Source of the DNA: Myxococcus stipitatus
GTDB lineage: Bacteria; Myxococcota; Myxococcia; Myxococcales; Myxococcaceae
Assembly: GCF_021412625.1 (NCBI RefSeq)
Contig: NZ_JAKCFI010000014.1
Span: 124,001 to 188,000 of the forward strand
Length of the DNA stretch: 64,000 bases
Direction: 5' to 3'
Shown in pieces: positions 1 through 8,065 of the stretch (its first letter is position 1; every line of letters starts with the position of its first letter). The notes under the pieces were generated by a model, which saw nothing but the letters and a program-made list of their open reading frames with translations, was not told the DNA's origin and ran no database searches. The position numbers and the translations under genes were made by a program.

Positions 1-314
1 GGACGCGCGACGAGTTCCGCGCGTGGGCGAAGCCCTACTTCTCGAAGGGCAAGGCGTGGACCTTCAAGGCCACGTCCCGGCACGTCTTCGTGTCGAAGGA
101 CGGCAAGGTGGCCTGGTTCGACGAGGCGCTCGACACGACCAACATGGGGCCCGCGCGGGGCAGCGGCGTGCTGGTGAAGGAGGGCACGGCCTGGAAGATT
201 GCCCAGTACAACCTGTCCATCCCCATCCCGAACGACCTGATGGACGACTTCGTCAAGCGCATCCAGGACCACGCGCAGGCGAAGTCGGCGCCTCCCGCGC
301 AGCAGAAGCCGTAG
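1..314 (+). CDS. NTF2/SnoaL-like protein (3' end only)
   Basis: The open frame enters from the left edge (first whole codon at base 3) and ends at TAG 312-314, so only about 103 C-terminal residues are visible. The pattern HVFVSKDGKVAWFDE followed by RGSGVLVKEGTAWKIAQYN is typical of the cone-fold SnoaL-like/NTF2-like (DUF4440-type) family, which includes small-molecule-binding proteins and some enzymes. The tail is Ala/Gln/Pro-rich. The substrate cannot be inferred, and the start and any signal peptide lie outside the window. It converges on the ceramidase gene, with a 12-nt gap. Confidence 0.75.
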   Translation, partial: TRDEFRAWAKPYFSKGKAWTFKATSRHVFVSKDGKVAWFDEALDTTNMGPARGSGVLVKEGTAWKIAQYNLSIPIPNDLMDDFVKRIQDHAQAKSAPPAQQKP

Positions 315-326
315 GCTGTAGGCCGC

Positions 327-1148
327 TTATCCGGGCTGACTCACGGGAGCGGGGCTGCCCTGCTCCTCGGGACGCCGCACGCGAGGAACGACGCCCAGGA
401 CACGCTGGAGTCGGGCGTCCTGGCCCAGCGTCCTGAGTCGTTCGCTCGCGATGACGAGGAGCAGCGCGTTGAACCCGAACGACACGAGCACGTGCCACCA
501 CGCGTGGAACTGCGGGTTGGGGATGCCGTGCGCGGGCAGCGTCTCGTTGAGCGTGGGGCAGAACTGGATGTCGCAAATCCACAGGACGATGGCGAGCGCG
601 TAGGCGGCGATGCCGAGCCGGAACAGCCGCTTCACGCTCGCGTCCGGACTCTTCCGCTGGAGGAAGTAGGTGCGGCCGAGCGCGTAGAACTCCAGGGACG
701 CGAAGCTCACCTGGAAGAGGAAGAACTGGACCGCGCCTCGGGTGAAGGCGGTCAGGTACGTGACGAGCACCGCGTGGCCGAACAGCGCGAGCGGGAACCA
801 GCGTCCGAAGCGCCGCTGGGGCCGGTCCTCCAGCAGGATGTAGACGATGACGATGGCCAGATAGAGCATGGGCAGCTCGTCCAGCATCTGGTGCTCGCGG
901 CGCAGCGTGGTGTGGAACGCGGTGCTGCCCACGCCCACCAGGGCGAGCAGGCCGAAGGCGAGCAGGAAGCGGCGCTCCAGCACCTTGCGATGCAGGACGA
1001 TGCCCAGCACGCCCGTGAGCACCAGGACGAGGCTGGAGGCCGAGTTGAACAACTCACCGACGTGGAAGAGGTGCTGGTAGTTCGTTTCGCACCAGTCCAC
1101 TGTCGAGGTGCTGGGACCCCAGAAGCCCGCCGCCGTGGTCGAGGACAT
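327..1148 (-). CDS. alkaline ceramidase family membrane protein
   Basis: 273 residues from ATG at 1148. The open frame continues upstream, but the extra residues are Arg-rich and unlike the family. Conserved features of the alkaline ceramidase (aPHC/CREST-type) family are visible: D-W-C-E-x-N near 18-23, S75 and H79 in GSTAFH, D90 in MLDEL, and H215/H219 in FHAWWH. In characterised members the Ser, Asp and three His form a zinc amidase site within a seven-helix bundle, and hydrophobic stretches here fit that fold. The expected reaction is hydrolysis of ceramide-like amides, which is plausible because myxobacteria make sphingolipids. The exact substrate is an inference. Confidence 0.85.
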   Translation of the reverse strand: MSSTTAAGFWGPSTSTVDWCETNYQHLFHVGELFNSASSLVLVLTGVLGIVLHRKVLERRFLLAFGLLALVGVGSTAFHTTLRREHQMLDELPMLYLAIVIVYILLEDRPQRRFGRWFPLALFGHAVLVTYLTAFTRGAVQFFLFQVSFASLEFYALGRTYFLQRKSPDASVKRLFRLGIAAYALAIVLWICDIQFCPTLNETLPAHGIPNPQFHAWWHVLVSFGFNALLLVIASERLRTLGQDARLQRVLGVVPRVRRPEEQGSPAPVSQPG

Positions 1149-1242
1149 GAGACGTGTACCGTAGCACCCGCGTGCTCGGAGGGCCGCCACGAGGAGCGTC
1201 TGACCCCATCGCGGGCGGTCCACGCGCGACCCCATCCAAGGG

Positions 1243-2586
1243 CTACAGACCCGAGGGGAAGGTGTCCGGGGCGTCCTCCTCCTCGTGGCCGGCTTCGGCG
1301 TCGAGCGGCTGGAGGGCGTGCGAAGTGTCGACGTGGAGGACCGCGTCGAACTGCGCGGGGAGGTCCGCGAGGAAGTAGTGGCTCCAGCGCTCGGTGCGCG
1401 GGGCGTACACCACGCCGATGGCCCGCTCCAGGCGTCGCTCGCGCAGGCCGCCGGCGGCCTCTCCCAGGTCCTGGGTGCGGAGGAGGAAGGCGGGCGAGCC
1501 CACCTCGTGGAAGAGGTGTTCGTAGCTGCCTTCGAGCGCGGGGCGCACGCGGCGTCGCAGGCCGGGCTCGTCCCACTCCCGCGCGGCGATGACGGTGCCC
1601 GTGTACGTGGTGAAGCCGAGGTTGAAGACCGCGCGGCCGTGGCGCTCGCGCAGGAGCTGCCCGAGGTTCAGCTCCCCCTGTTCGCCGAGCTGGGTGGCGC
1701 GCGCGTCTCCCAGGTGCGAGTTGTGCGCCCACAGCACGAGGCGCGCGGGGCCATCGCCGCGAGACAGGTGCGCGGCGAGCGCGTCCGCGGTGTCCGCCAT
1801 GTGGCTGTCGCGCAGGTTCCAGCCCTCGTGCCGACCCGCGAACATCGCGCGGTAGTACGCCTCCGCGTTGGCCGCGAGCCGGGCGTTCTGCTCGGCGAAG
1901 AAGCGGGTGTCCTCATCGCGCGCGTCCCGGGGCTGGCGCTCACGCAGTTCCTGGAGCTGCTCCCGCACGGCGTCCTCGCACGTGTCCGCGTACCCGAACG
2001 CGGTGGCGTGCCCATAGGCCTGGGGCTCGTCGCCGAACTGCTCGAAGCAGCCGTAGCGCTCGCGGGCGCGGCGCGCGGCCTCCGGGTCCACCTGCTCCAG
2101 GTAGTCCACGACGGCGCGCATGGAGGCATGGAGGCTGTAGAGGTCCAGCCCGTAGAAACCGGCGCGCCGCTCCGGGGCCACGGCGGCGTTGTGGGCGCGC
2201 AGCCAGGTGACGAGCGCCGCGACCTCGCGGTTGCGCCACATCCAGCGGGGGAAGCGCTGGAAGTCGCTCAGTGCCGCGGAGGCGTCCTCGTCGGAGCCCT
2301 CGCCATGGACGAAGGCATTGACGCGCAGGGCGTCCGGCCAGTCCGCCTCCACCGCGAGGCCGTGGAAGCCGTGTCCGGCGATGAGCCGGCGCGTGAGGGC
2401 CGCGCGCCACTGGTAGAACTCGCGCGTGCCGTGCGTGGCTTCTCCCAGCAGGACGAAGCGCGCGTCGCCGAGGGCTTCGACCAGGAGGTCGAGGTCGGAC
2501 GCCGCGCCGGTGACGGGGATTGCCGACGCCCGCACGCCTTCCAGCAGGGCGGGCGGAAACTCTGGGGACTCGTCGAAGCGGCTCAT
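1243..2586 (-). CDS. erythromycin esterase family protein
   Basis: 447 residues from ATG at 2586, preceded by CGAGGG. A longer open frame exists upstream, but its translation is not family-like. The N-terminal motif GEATHG (E49, H52) followed by R-E-F-Y (E56), and the later WAHNSH (286-291), are signatures of the erythromycin esterase/succinoglycan-biosynthesis (EreA/EreB-like) family, whose catalytic His and Glu residues lie in these motifs. Known Ere enzymes hydrolyse macrolide lactones. Most genomic homologues such as this one have no proven resistance role, so the substrate is open. The C-terminus is acidic. The gene is divergent from the alcohol dehydrogenase, with 108 nt between them. 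Confidence 0.85.
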   Translation of the reverse strand: MSRFDESPEFPPALLEGVRASAIPVTGAASDLDLLVEALGDARFVLLGEATHGTREFYQWRAALTRRLIAGHGFHGLAVEADWPDALRVNAFVHGEGSDEDASAALSDFQRFPRWMWRNREVAALVTWLRAHNAAVAPERRAGFYGLDLYSLHASMRAVVDYLEQVDPEAARRARERYGCFEQFGDEPQAYGHATAFGYADTCEDAVREQLQELRERQPRDARDEDTRFFAEQNARLAANAEAYYRAMFAGRHEGWNLRDSHMADTADALAAHLSRGDGPARLVLWAHNSHLGDARATQLGEQGELNLGQLLRERHGRAVFNLGFTTYTGTVIAAREWDEPGLRRRVRPALEGSYEHLFHEVGSPAFLLRTQDLGEAAGGLRERRLERAIGVVYAPRTERWSHYFLADLPAQFDAVLHVDTSHALQPLDAEAGHEEEDAPDTFPSGL

Positions 2587-2674
2587 CCCTCGAACGTGCG
2601 TCGCGTCCGTCGCGTTGCCCAGGGGCGAAGCTGGAGGAGGGCGGGACGTCCCGGAGCGATTCTGGGGCGACTTC

Positions 2675-2691
2675 ATTGGCGGTTTGCCAAT
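2675..2691. promoter_or_regulatory. 17-bp inverted repeat just upstream of alcohol dehydrogenase
   Basis: ATTGGC (2675-2680) and GCCAAT (2686-2691) are perfect inverted arms around a 5-nt spacer, ending 3 nt before the ATG at 2695. The site lies in the 108-nt divergent spacer between the esterase and dehydrogenase genes. Its position suits a repressor operator or a translation-limiting hairpin. No regulator gene is adjacent, so its function is inferred. Confidence 0.45.
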
Positions 2692-2694
2692 AGG

Positions 2695-3825
2695 ATGGGC
2701 CCCATGGGTCATCCAGTCCGAGCCGCGCTGCTGCAGGAGGTGAATGGTCCCTTCGTCATCGACGAGGTCGAGCTGGAGTCGCCGCGCGCGAACGAGCTGC
2801 TCGTGCGGGTGACGGCCAGTGGCATCTGCCACACGGACCTCACGTATCGCGCGGGCGCGGGGCGCTTCCCGCTCCCGGTGGTGCTCGGTCACGAGGGCGC
2901 GGGCGTGGTGCAGGCCGTGGGCGAAGGGGTGACGGACTTCGCCCCGGGCGACACCGTGGTGCTCAGCTACTTCTCGTGTCGCGCCTGCGCCACCTGCGCG
3001 GGAGGCCATCCCGCGTATTGCCAGCAGGGCTACGCGGGGAACTTCTCCGGCGCCCGGCCGGATGGCACCTTCCCCATGCGCTGGCGGGGAGCGCCCATCC
3101 GGTCGAGCTTCTTCCACCAGTCCTCCTTCGCCACCCACGTGCTGGCGCACCGGCACAACGCGGTGAAGGTCGGCGCCTCGGTGTCTCCCGAGCTGCTCGC
3201 GCCCTTGGGGTGTGGCTTCCAGACGGGCGCGGGCGCGGTGCTGGAGGCCTTCAAGCTCCAGCCCGGCCAGCAGCTCGCCGTCTTCGGGGCGGGCGCGGTG
3301 GGGCTCGCGGCCATCATGGCGGCGCGCGTCGCCGGGGCGTCGTCCATCATCGCCGTGGACCTGGACGCTCGGAGGCTCGAGCTCGCCCGCGAGCTGGGGG
3401 CCACGGACACGTTCCTCGCCACGCAGCCCGACCTCACGAAGACCCTCCTCAAACGCACCCGGGGTGGGGCGGACTTCGCGCTCGAGTGCGTCGGCCTGCC
3501 CCAGGTGCTACGGCAGGCGTTCGACGTGACGCGTCCCTTGGGGACGTGCGGCCTGCTGGGGCTGCCCTCTCCGGACAACTCCGACGTCACGCTCTCGATG
3601 ATGGGGCTGCTCGTGGGCAAGCGCCTGGTGGGCATCCTCGAGGGGGACGTGGACCCGAAGACGTTCATCCCCCGGCTCGTCTCGCTGCACGTCGAGGGGC
3701 GCTTCCCGCTGGAGAAGCTCAGCCGCTCCTACGCGTTCGAGGCCATCAACGACGCGGTGCACGACATGGAGACACGCACGGTCATCAAGCCCGTGCTGCG
3801 CATGAACGGAGGACACACGTCATGA
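2695..3825 (+). CDS. zinc-dependent aryl/alkyl alcohol dehydrogenase (MDR family)
   Basis: 376 residues. It may start at ATG 2695 or three codons later at 2704; neither has a good Shine-Dalgarno. Zinc-type alcohol dehydrogenase signatures are complete: C45 in GICHTD, GHEGAG with H66/E67 for catalytic zinc, structural-zinc cysteines C95, C98, C101 and C109, and a Rossmann GAGAVG motif. The spacing and the Ser-Phe-Phe insert resemble benzyl-alcohol dehydrogenases, so an aromatic or long-chain alcohol/aldehyde is likely with NAD(H). The stop overlaps the next gene's start in an ATGA, indicating translational coupling to the GXWXG/DUF4334 protein. Confidence 0.9.
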   Translation: MGPMGHPVRAALLQEVNGPFVIDEVELESPRANELLVRVTASGICHTDLTYRAGAGRFPLPVVLGHEGAGVVQAVGEGVTDFAPGDTVVLSYFSCRACATCAGGHPAYCQQGYAGNFSGARPDGTFPMRWRGAPIRSSFFHQSSFATHVLAHRHNAVKVGASVSPELLAPLGCGFQTGAGAVLEAFKLQPGQQLAVFGAGAVGLAAIMAARVAGASSIIAVDLDARRLELARELGATDTFLATQPDLTKTLLKRTRGGADFALECVGLPQVLRQAFDVTRPLGTCGLLGLPSPDNSDVTLSMMGLLVGKRLVGILEGDVDPKTFIPRLVSLHVEGRFPLEKLSRSYAFEAINDAVHDMETRTVIKPVLRMNGGHTS

Positions 3826-4319
3826 CGTTCGATGAGGCGGTGAAGGCCGGTCGCATCTCGCTGGAGCAGGCGCTCGCGCTGTTCGACGGCCTGCCCACGG
3901 TGGACCTGGCGTTCATGAAGGGCCGGTGGAAGGGCAGCGAGCTGTACACCGGTCACCGCATGGACGGCATGCTCTCCGCGACGGGCTGGTACGGGAAGCA
4001 GTTCATCGACCCGGAGAGCGTGCATCCGCTGCTGTTCTTCACGGAGGACCGCGCGTCCGTGTTCGCGGTGGACCCGAGGAAGTGGCCGTCGCCCACGATT
4101 CGGGGCCCGGTGGGCGCGCACCGCGCGGACGTCGAGACGGACAAGTTCAAGGCGCGCCTGCGCATGACCGAGTACCGGGGCAAGCTCAGCGCGACGATGA
4201 TCTACGACGACTGGCCCACCAACGACGTGTTCCGCAAGGTGGATGAGCACACCGTGCTCGGGGCCATGGACGCCCGGGACATGGCTCAACCGTATTTCTT
4301 CATCCTCCGTCGGGACTGA
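3822..4319 (+). CDS. GXWXG/DUF4334 domain protein
   Basis: 165 residues, starting at ATG 3822 within the ATGA overlap with the dehydrogenase stop. The N-terminal part holds the GXWXG motif (KGRWKG), followed by a C-terminal DUF4334-type region with MIYDDWPTNDVFRKVD near the end. No signal peptide or membrane segment is seen. No biochemical activity is established for this family. The coupling to an alcohol dehydrogenase suggests an accessory or lipid-binding role in the same oxidation step, which is inference only. Confidence 0.85.
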   Translation: MTFDEAVKAGRISLEQALALFDGLPTVDLAFMKGRWKGSELYTGHRMDGMLSATGWYGKQFIDPESVHPLLFFTEDRASVFAVDPRKWPSPTIRGPVGAHRADVETDKFKARLRMTEYRGKLSATMIYDDWPTNDVFRKVDEHTVLGAMDARDMAQPYFFILRRD

Positions 4320-4334
4320 ACGACGGCGCGGACG

Positions 4335-4366
4335 CGGCGGGCCCTGCTGCTCGGGCGGGCCCGCCG
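4335..4366. terminator. convergent-gene hairpin
   Basis: CGGCGGGCCC (4335-4344) pairs perfectly with GGGCCCGCCG (4357-4366) around a 12-nt loop, in the 69-nt gap between two convergent genes. There is no T-run, so it is a terminator-like hairpin rather than a textbook intrinsic terminator. Confidence 0.5.
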
Positions 4367-4388
4367 GTCCAGGACTTCCTGGCGTGGG

Positions 4389-4763
4389 CTACTTCCCCAT
4401 CGCGCCGGGGTCGAACATGGGCCGGACCTCCGACTCGCCCTCGAACTCGGGCCAGTGCTTGCGGTGCAGCTCCATGAACTCGGTGGAGATGCGCAGCGCC
4501 TCTTCCTTGGAGCTGGCCTGGATGATGGCCCAGCCGCCGATGACCTCCTTGCTCTCGGTGAAGGGGCCGTCAATCACGGAGAGCTTCCCGTTGGAGAGCC
4601 GGACGCGGAAGCCCTCGCTGCTCGGCAGCAGGCCGCCCGTGTCGACGAGCGTCCCATCCTTGAAGGACTTCTCGATGTACGGGCCCATCGCCTCCATCAG
4701 CGCGGCCGGCGGGCCGGAGTGGCGGTGGGTCTCGGAGCTGCGGATGAAGGTCAGGTACTTCAT
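4389..4763 (-). CDS. YCII/DGPF family protein
   Basis: 124 residues from ATG at 4763, with a strong GAGGAGG Shine-Dalgarno 4 nt upstream. The signature DGPFTESKEVIGGWAII, the N-terminal MKYLTFIRSSE and the C-terminal E-x-RPMFD match the YCII-related/DGPF family, small ferredoxin-like dimers often linked to ECF sigma factors or regulatory functions. No sigma factor is adjacent here. The sequence assigns no enzymatic reaction. Confidence 0.88.
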   Translation of the reverse strand: MKYLTFIRSSETHRHSGPPAALMEAMGPYIEKSFKDGTLVDTGGLLPSSEGFRVRLSNGKLSVIDGPFTESKEVIGGWAIIQASSKEEALRISTEFMELHRKHWPEFEGESEVRPMFDPGAMGK

Positions 4764-4822
4764 GGTGCCTCCTCGAAGACAGGGTTCGTCCAGGCAACGA
4801 ACCACGGCCGCGCGGATCGACA

Positions 4823-4852
4823 GGCCCCGTGATTTTTTCGGACCACGGGGCC
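4823..4852. terminator. hairpin downstream of the urease operon
   Basis: GGCCCCGTG (4823-4831) pairs with CACGGGGCC (4844-4852) around a loop containing six consecutive T (A on the minus strand). It lies about 70-100 nt beyond the ureG stop and upstream of the YCII gene. A smaller stem, GACAG/CTGTC (4903-4916), sits nearer the stop. It is plausibly transcription-terminating or mRNA-stabilising. No U-tract follows on the minus strand. Confidence 0.4.
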
Positions 4853-4919
4853 GCTCCAGCACGAAACCGCCCTGTCTTCAGGGGGTTGGCGAGAGGCTTG
4901 TTGACAGTCTCCTGTCGAC

Positions 4920-5654
4920 CTACGCCGGTCGTGCCCCGGTGCGCCTCCGCCAGGCGCCCATCAGGTGCTCGACCACCTCGTCGAGTCCCACGCCCTTGGT
5001 CACCTGGGTGAAGACGAAGGGGCCGTCGCCCCGCATCTTCCGGGCGTCGCGCTCCATGACGCCCAGGTCCGCGCCCACGTGGGGCGCCAGGTCCGTCTTG
5101 TTGATGATGAGCAGGTCGGACTGGGTGATGCCCGGCCCGCCCTTGCGCGGCACCTTGTCTCCGCCGGCCACGTCGATGACGTAGACGGTGTAGTCCGCCA
5201 GCTCCCGGCTGTACTGCGCCGCCAGGTTGTCGCCGCCGCTCTCGACGATGAGCAGCTCCGGCTTCAGCTCCTCCATGAGCTGCTCCAGCGCGAGCAGGTT
5301 GTGGCTGATGTCCTCGCGGATGGCGGCGTGGGGGCAGCCGCCCGTCTCCACCGCCTTGATGCGCTCCGGGGACAGCGCCTCGTTGCGGACGAGGAACTCC
5401 GCGTCCTCCTTGGTGAAGATGTCGTTGGTCACCACGCCCAGCCGGTAGCGCTCGCGCAGCTTGCGGCACAGCGCCAGCACCAGCGCCGTCTTGCCGCTGC
5501 CCACCGGCCCGCCGATGCCAATCGTGAACGCCCGCGCCTGGTAGTCGCGCTGCTTCGGCTCCTCCCGCTCGTGGAAGTGGCCCGGGTGGTCCCACTCCTC
5601 GTGCGTGTGGTCGTGGTCGTCGTCATGGCCGTGGCCGCGGTGGTCGTCGTGCAT
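4920..5654 (-). CDS. ureG: urease accessory GTPase UreG with His-rich N-terminus
   Basis: 244 residues. UreG is the SIMIBI-class GTPase that delivers nickel to apo-urease within the UreD-UreF-UreG complex. The P-loop GPVGSGKT (49-56), the nickel-binding C-P-H motif (C107-H109) and downstream NKTDLA and VESGG motifs are present. The first 28 residues hold ten His among Asp/Glu and form a metal-binding tail. Since no ureE (nickel chaperone) is found in the operon, the tail may take over nickel storage; this is inference, with His-rich UreG known in other bacteria. It is the last gene of the operon, 11 nt after ureF, with a GGTGA Shine-Dalgarno. Confidence 0.95.
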   Translation of the reverse strand: MHDDHRGHGHDDDHDHTHEEWDHPGHFHEREEPKQRDYQARAFTIGIGGPVGSGKTALVLALCRKLRERYRLGVVTNDIFTKEDAEFLVRNEALSPERIKAVETGGCPHAAIREDISHNLLALEQLMEELKPELLIVESGGDNLAAQYSRELADYTVYVIDVAGGDKVPRKGGPGITQSDLLIINKTDLAPHVGADLGVMERDARKMRGDGPFVFTQVTKGVGLDEVVEHLMGAWRRRTGARPA

Positions 5655-5665
5655 TGCGCATCACC

Positions 5666-6328
5666 TCAGGACAGGAAGAGCCTCGAATAGAGCCGGTCGT
5701 GCGTGGAGCCCAGCAGGTCCAACAGCGGCGAGGGCTGGGCCAGGTCCTCCACCCCCAACCCCGCGCACCGCTCCATCACCGCGTCCAACAGCGGCGCCGC
5801 CTGATGCTGGAGCTGGTGCGACTCGTGCGTGCCCACGATGCCCAGCCGCACCGCCGCGGACAGCGCGCCGCGCGCCGTGAGCGACAGGTGCAGCCGCTGC
5901 GCGTCCTCCAGCGCCACGTCCAGCGCGCGCAGCACCGCGCCGAACACGGGCGCGTGGTGGAAGCAGAGTCCACCCGAGCGCGCCGCCTCGCGCACCGGGC
6001 CCACGGGGCCGGGGAAGATGCGCGCGCACGTGTCCAGGAACGCGCGGCCCTGCGTGCGGCTGGCGCGGTTGGCCACGTGGCTGGACAGGAACGCGTCCGC
6101 GCGCGCGTCCAGCGCTGGCAACCCCGAGGGCTCCCGGTGCGCCGCGCCCAGAAGCGGCAGCGCCCCATGCCCGGCCTGCCACAGCAGCTCCCGCAGGAAC
6201 CGCCGCAGCTCCGGCGCGCCGCGCACCTCGCCCGCCTGCACCGCGGCCTCCAACCCGCCCGAGTGCGCGAAGCCTCCGGTGGGAAACCCCGAGTCCCCCA
6301 GCTGGAGCACCTTCCAGAACGAGCCCAT
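5666..6328 (-). CDS. ureF: urease accessory protein UreF
   Basis: 220 residues. The start GSFWKVLQLGDSGFPTGGF carries the diagnostic D-S-x-F-P-x-G-x-F-x-H-S-x-G-L-E motif of UreF. The remainder is the expected all-alpha protein with late GIVGTHESHQLQH and C-terminal H-D-R-L-Y-S-R-L-F segments. UreF bridges UreD-bound urease and UreG during nickel insertion. It lies 21 nt after ureC and 11 nt before ureG in one minus-strand operon, with G-rich sequence upstream of the ATG as ribosome site. Confidence 0.95.
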   Translation of the reverse strand: MGSFWKVLQLGDSGFPTGGFAHSGGLEAAVQAGEVRGAPELRRFLRELLWQAGHGALPLLGAAHREPSGLPALDARADAFLSSHVANRASRTQGRAFLDTCARIFPGPVGPVREAARSGGLCFHHAPVFGAVLRALDVALEDAQRLHLSLTARGALSAAVRLGIVGTHESHQLQHQAAPLLDAVMERCAGLGVEDLAQPSPLLDLLGSTHDRLYSRLFLS

Positions 6329-6349
6329 GCGCGAGTGCCCCCAGGCGCT

Positions 6350-8065
6350 TCAGAACAGCGTGTAGCGCTGGGCGAGCGGCAGCCGCGTGGCGGGCTCGCA
6401 GCGCAGCAGCTCTCCGTCCGCGCGCACCTCGTACGTCTCCGGGTCCACGGTGATGGCGGGCGTCGCGTCGTTGAGCCGCATGTCCCGCTTGCCCAGCCCC
6501 CGGCACCGGCTCACCGGCGCCAGCCGCTTGCCCAGCCCCAGCCCGCGCAGCGCGTCCTCCGCGAACGCCCGCTGCGACACGAACGCCAGGCTCGTCGCGC
6601 CGAGCGCCCGCCCGCGCGCGCCGAACATGGGCCGCATGATGTACGGCTGCGGCGTGGGGATGGACGCGTTGGCGTCGCCCATCTGCCCCCAGGCGATGAA
6701 GCCACCCTTGAGCACCAGCTCCGGCCGGATGCCGAAGAAGGCCGGGCGCCACACCACCAGGTCCGCCAGCTTGCCCACCTCGACCGAGCCCACCTCGTGC
6801 GCCAGCCCATGCGCGATGGCCGGGTTGATGGTGTACTTCGCGAGGTAGCGGCGGATGCGCAGGTTGTCGTTGTCGCCCCGCTCCTCACGCAGGCGCCCGC
6901 GCTGCTCGCGCATCTTGTGCGCCGTCTGCCACGTGCGGCAGATGACCTCGCCCACCCGGCCCATGGCCTGGCTGTCCGAGGACATCATGCTGATGGCGCC
7001 CAGGTCGTGGAGGATGTCCTCCGCGGCGATGGTCTCTCCCCGGATGCGGCTCTCCGCGAACGCGACGTCCTCGGGAATCTCCGGGTCCAGGTGATGGCAG
7101 ACCATGAGCATGTCGAGGTGCTCGTCCAACGTGTTGCGCGTGTACGGCCGCGTGGGGTTGGTGGACGAGGGCAGCACGTTGGGCGCGCCGCACACCTGGA
7201 TGATGTCCGGCGCGTGGCCGCCGCCGGCGCCCTCGGAGTGGTACGTGTGGATGGTGCGGCCCTTGAACGCCGCGAGCGAGTCCGCCACGTAGCCCGACTC
7301 GTTGAGCGTGTCGGTGTGGATGGTGACCTGGATGTCCTCGCCCTCGGCCACGGACAGGCAGGTGTCGATGGCGGCGGGCGTGGTGCCCCAGTCCTCGTGC
7401 AGCTTCAGGCCGATGGCGCCCGCGCGAATCTGGTCCACCAGGCCCTCGGGCAGGGACGTGTTGCCCTTGCCCGTCAGCCCGATGTTGAGCGGAATCGTGT
7501 CCGTGGCCTGGAGCATCCGGTGGAGGTTCCAGATGCCGGGCGTGCACGTGGTGGCCTTGGTGCCGGTGGCGGGCCCCGTGCCACCGCCCACCCAGGTGGT
7601 GATGCCGCTGGCGAGCGCCTCGTCCGCCTGCTGCGGGCAGATGAAGTGGATGTGCGTGTCCAGGCCGCCCGCCGTGACGAGGTGCCCCTCCGCGGAGATG
7701 GCCTCCGTGGTGACGCCCACCACCATGCCCGGCGTCACGCCGGCCATGACGTCCGGGTTGCCCGCCTTGCCGATGCCGACGATGCGGCCCGCCTTGATGC
7801 CGATGTCCGCCTTGTAGATGCCCGTCCAGTCGAGGACGAGGGCGTTGGTGATGACCACGTCGAGCGCGTCCACGTCGTGCGTGCCCGCGCGCTGGCCCAT
7901 GCCCTCGCGCAGCACCTTGCCACCGCCGAACTTGCACTCGTCGCCGTAGACGGTCGCGTCGCGTTCCACCTCGGCCCACAGGCCGGTGTCGCCCAGGCGC
8001 ACCTTGTCCCCGGTGGTGGGACCGAACATGTCCGCGTAGTGACGGCGGTCCATCTTCCGGCTCAT
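6350..8065 (-). CDS. ureC: urease alpha (catalytic) subunit
   Basis: 571 residues, the normal length for UreC. It hydrolyses urea to ammonia and carbamate at a dinuclear nickel site. Visible ligands are H138 and H140 (T-H-I-H), the carbamylated lysine K221 (GLKLHEDWG), H250, H276 and D364 (MSSDSQAMGR). The mobile flap M-V-C-H-H-L-D carries C323/H324. All key residues are intact, so the enzyme is expected to be active. The ATG overlaps the ureAB stop by one base (TGATG), which couples their translation. Confidence 0.97.
   Translation of the reverse strand: MSRKMDRRHYADMFGPTTGDKVRLGDTGLWAEVERDATVYGDECKFGGGKVLREGMGQRAGTHDVDALDVVITNALVLDWTGIYKADIGIKAGRIVGIGKAGNPDVMAGVTPGMVVGVTTEAISAEGHLVTAGGLDTHIHFICPQQADEALASGITTWVGGGTGPATGTKATTCTPGIWNLHRMLQATDTIPLNIGLTGKGNTSLPEGLVDQIRAGAIGLKLHEDWGTTPAAIDTCLSVAEGEDIQVTIHTDTLNESGYVADSLAAFKGRTIHTYHSEGAGGGHAPDIIQVCGAPNVLPSSTNPTRPYTRNTLDEHLDMLMVCHHLDPEIPEDVAFAESRIRGETIAAEDILHDLGAISMMSSDSQAMGRVGEVICRTWQTAHKMREQRGRLREERGDNDNLRIRRYLAKYTINPAIAHGLAHEVGSVEVGKLADLVVWRPAFFGIRPELVLKGGFIAWGQMGDANASIPTPQPYIMRPMFGARGRALGATSLAFVSQRAFAEDALRGLGLGKRLAPVSRCRGLGKRDMRLNDATPAITVDPETYEVRADGELLRCEPATRLPLAQRYTLF

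Noticed and set aside
2587..3156. upstream extension of the erythromycin-esterase frame
   Set aside because: The extra residues overlap the alcohol dehydrogenase and show no family similarity; ATG 2586 with CGAGGG gives the normal length.
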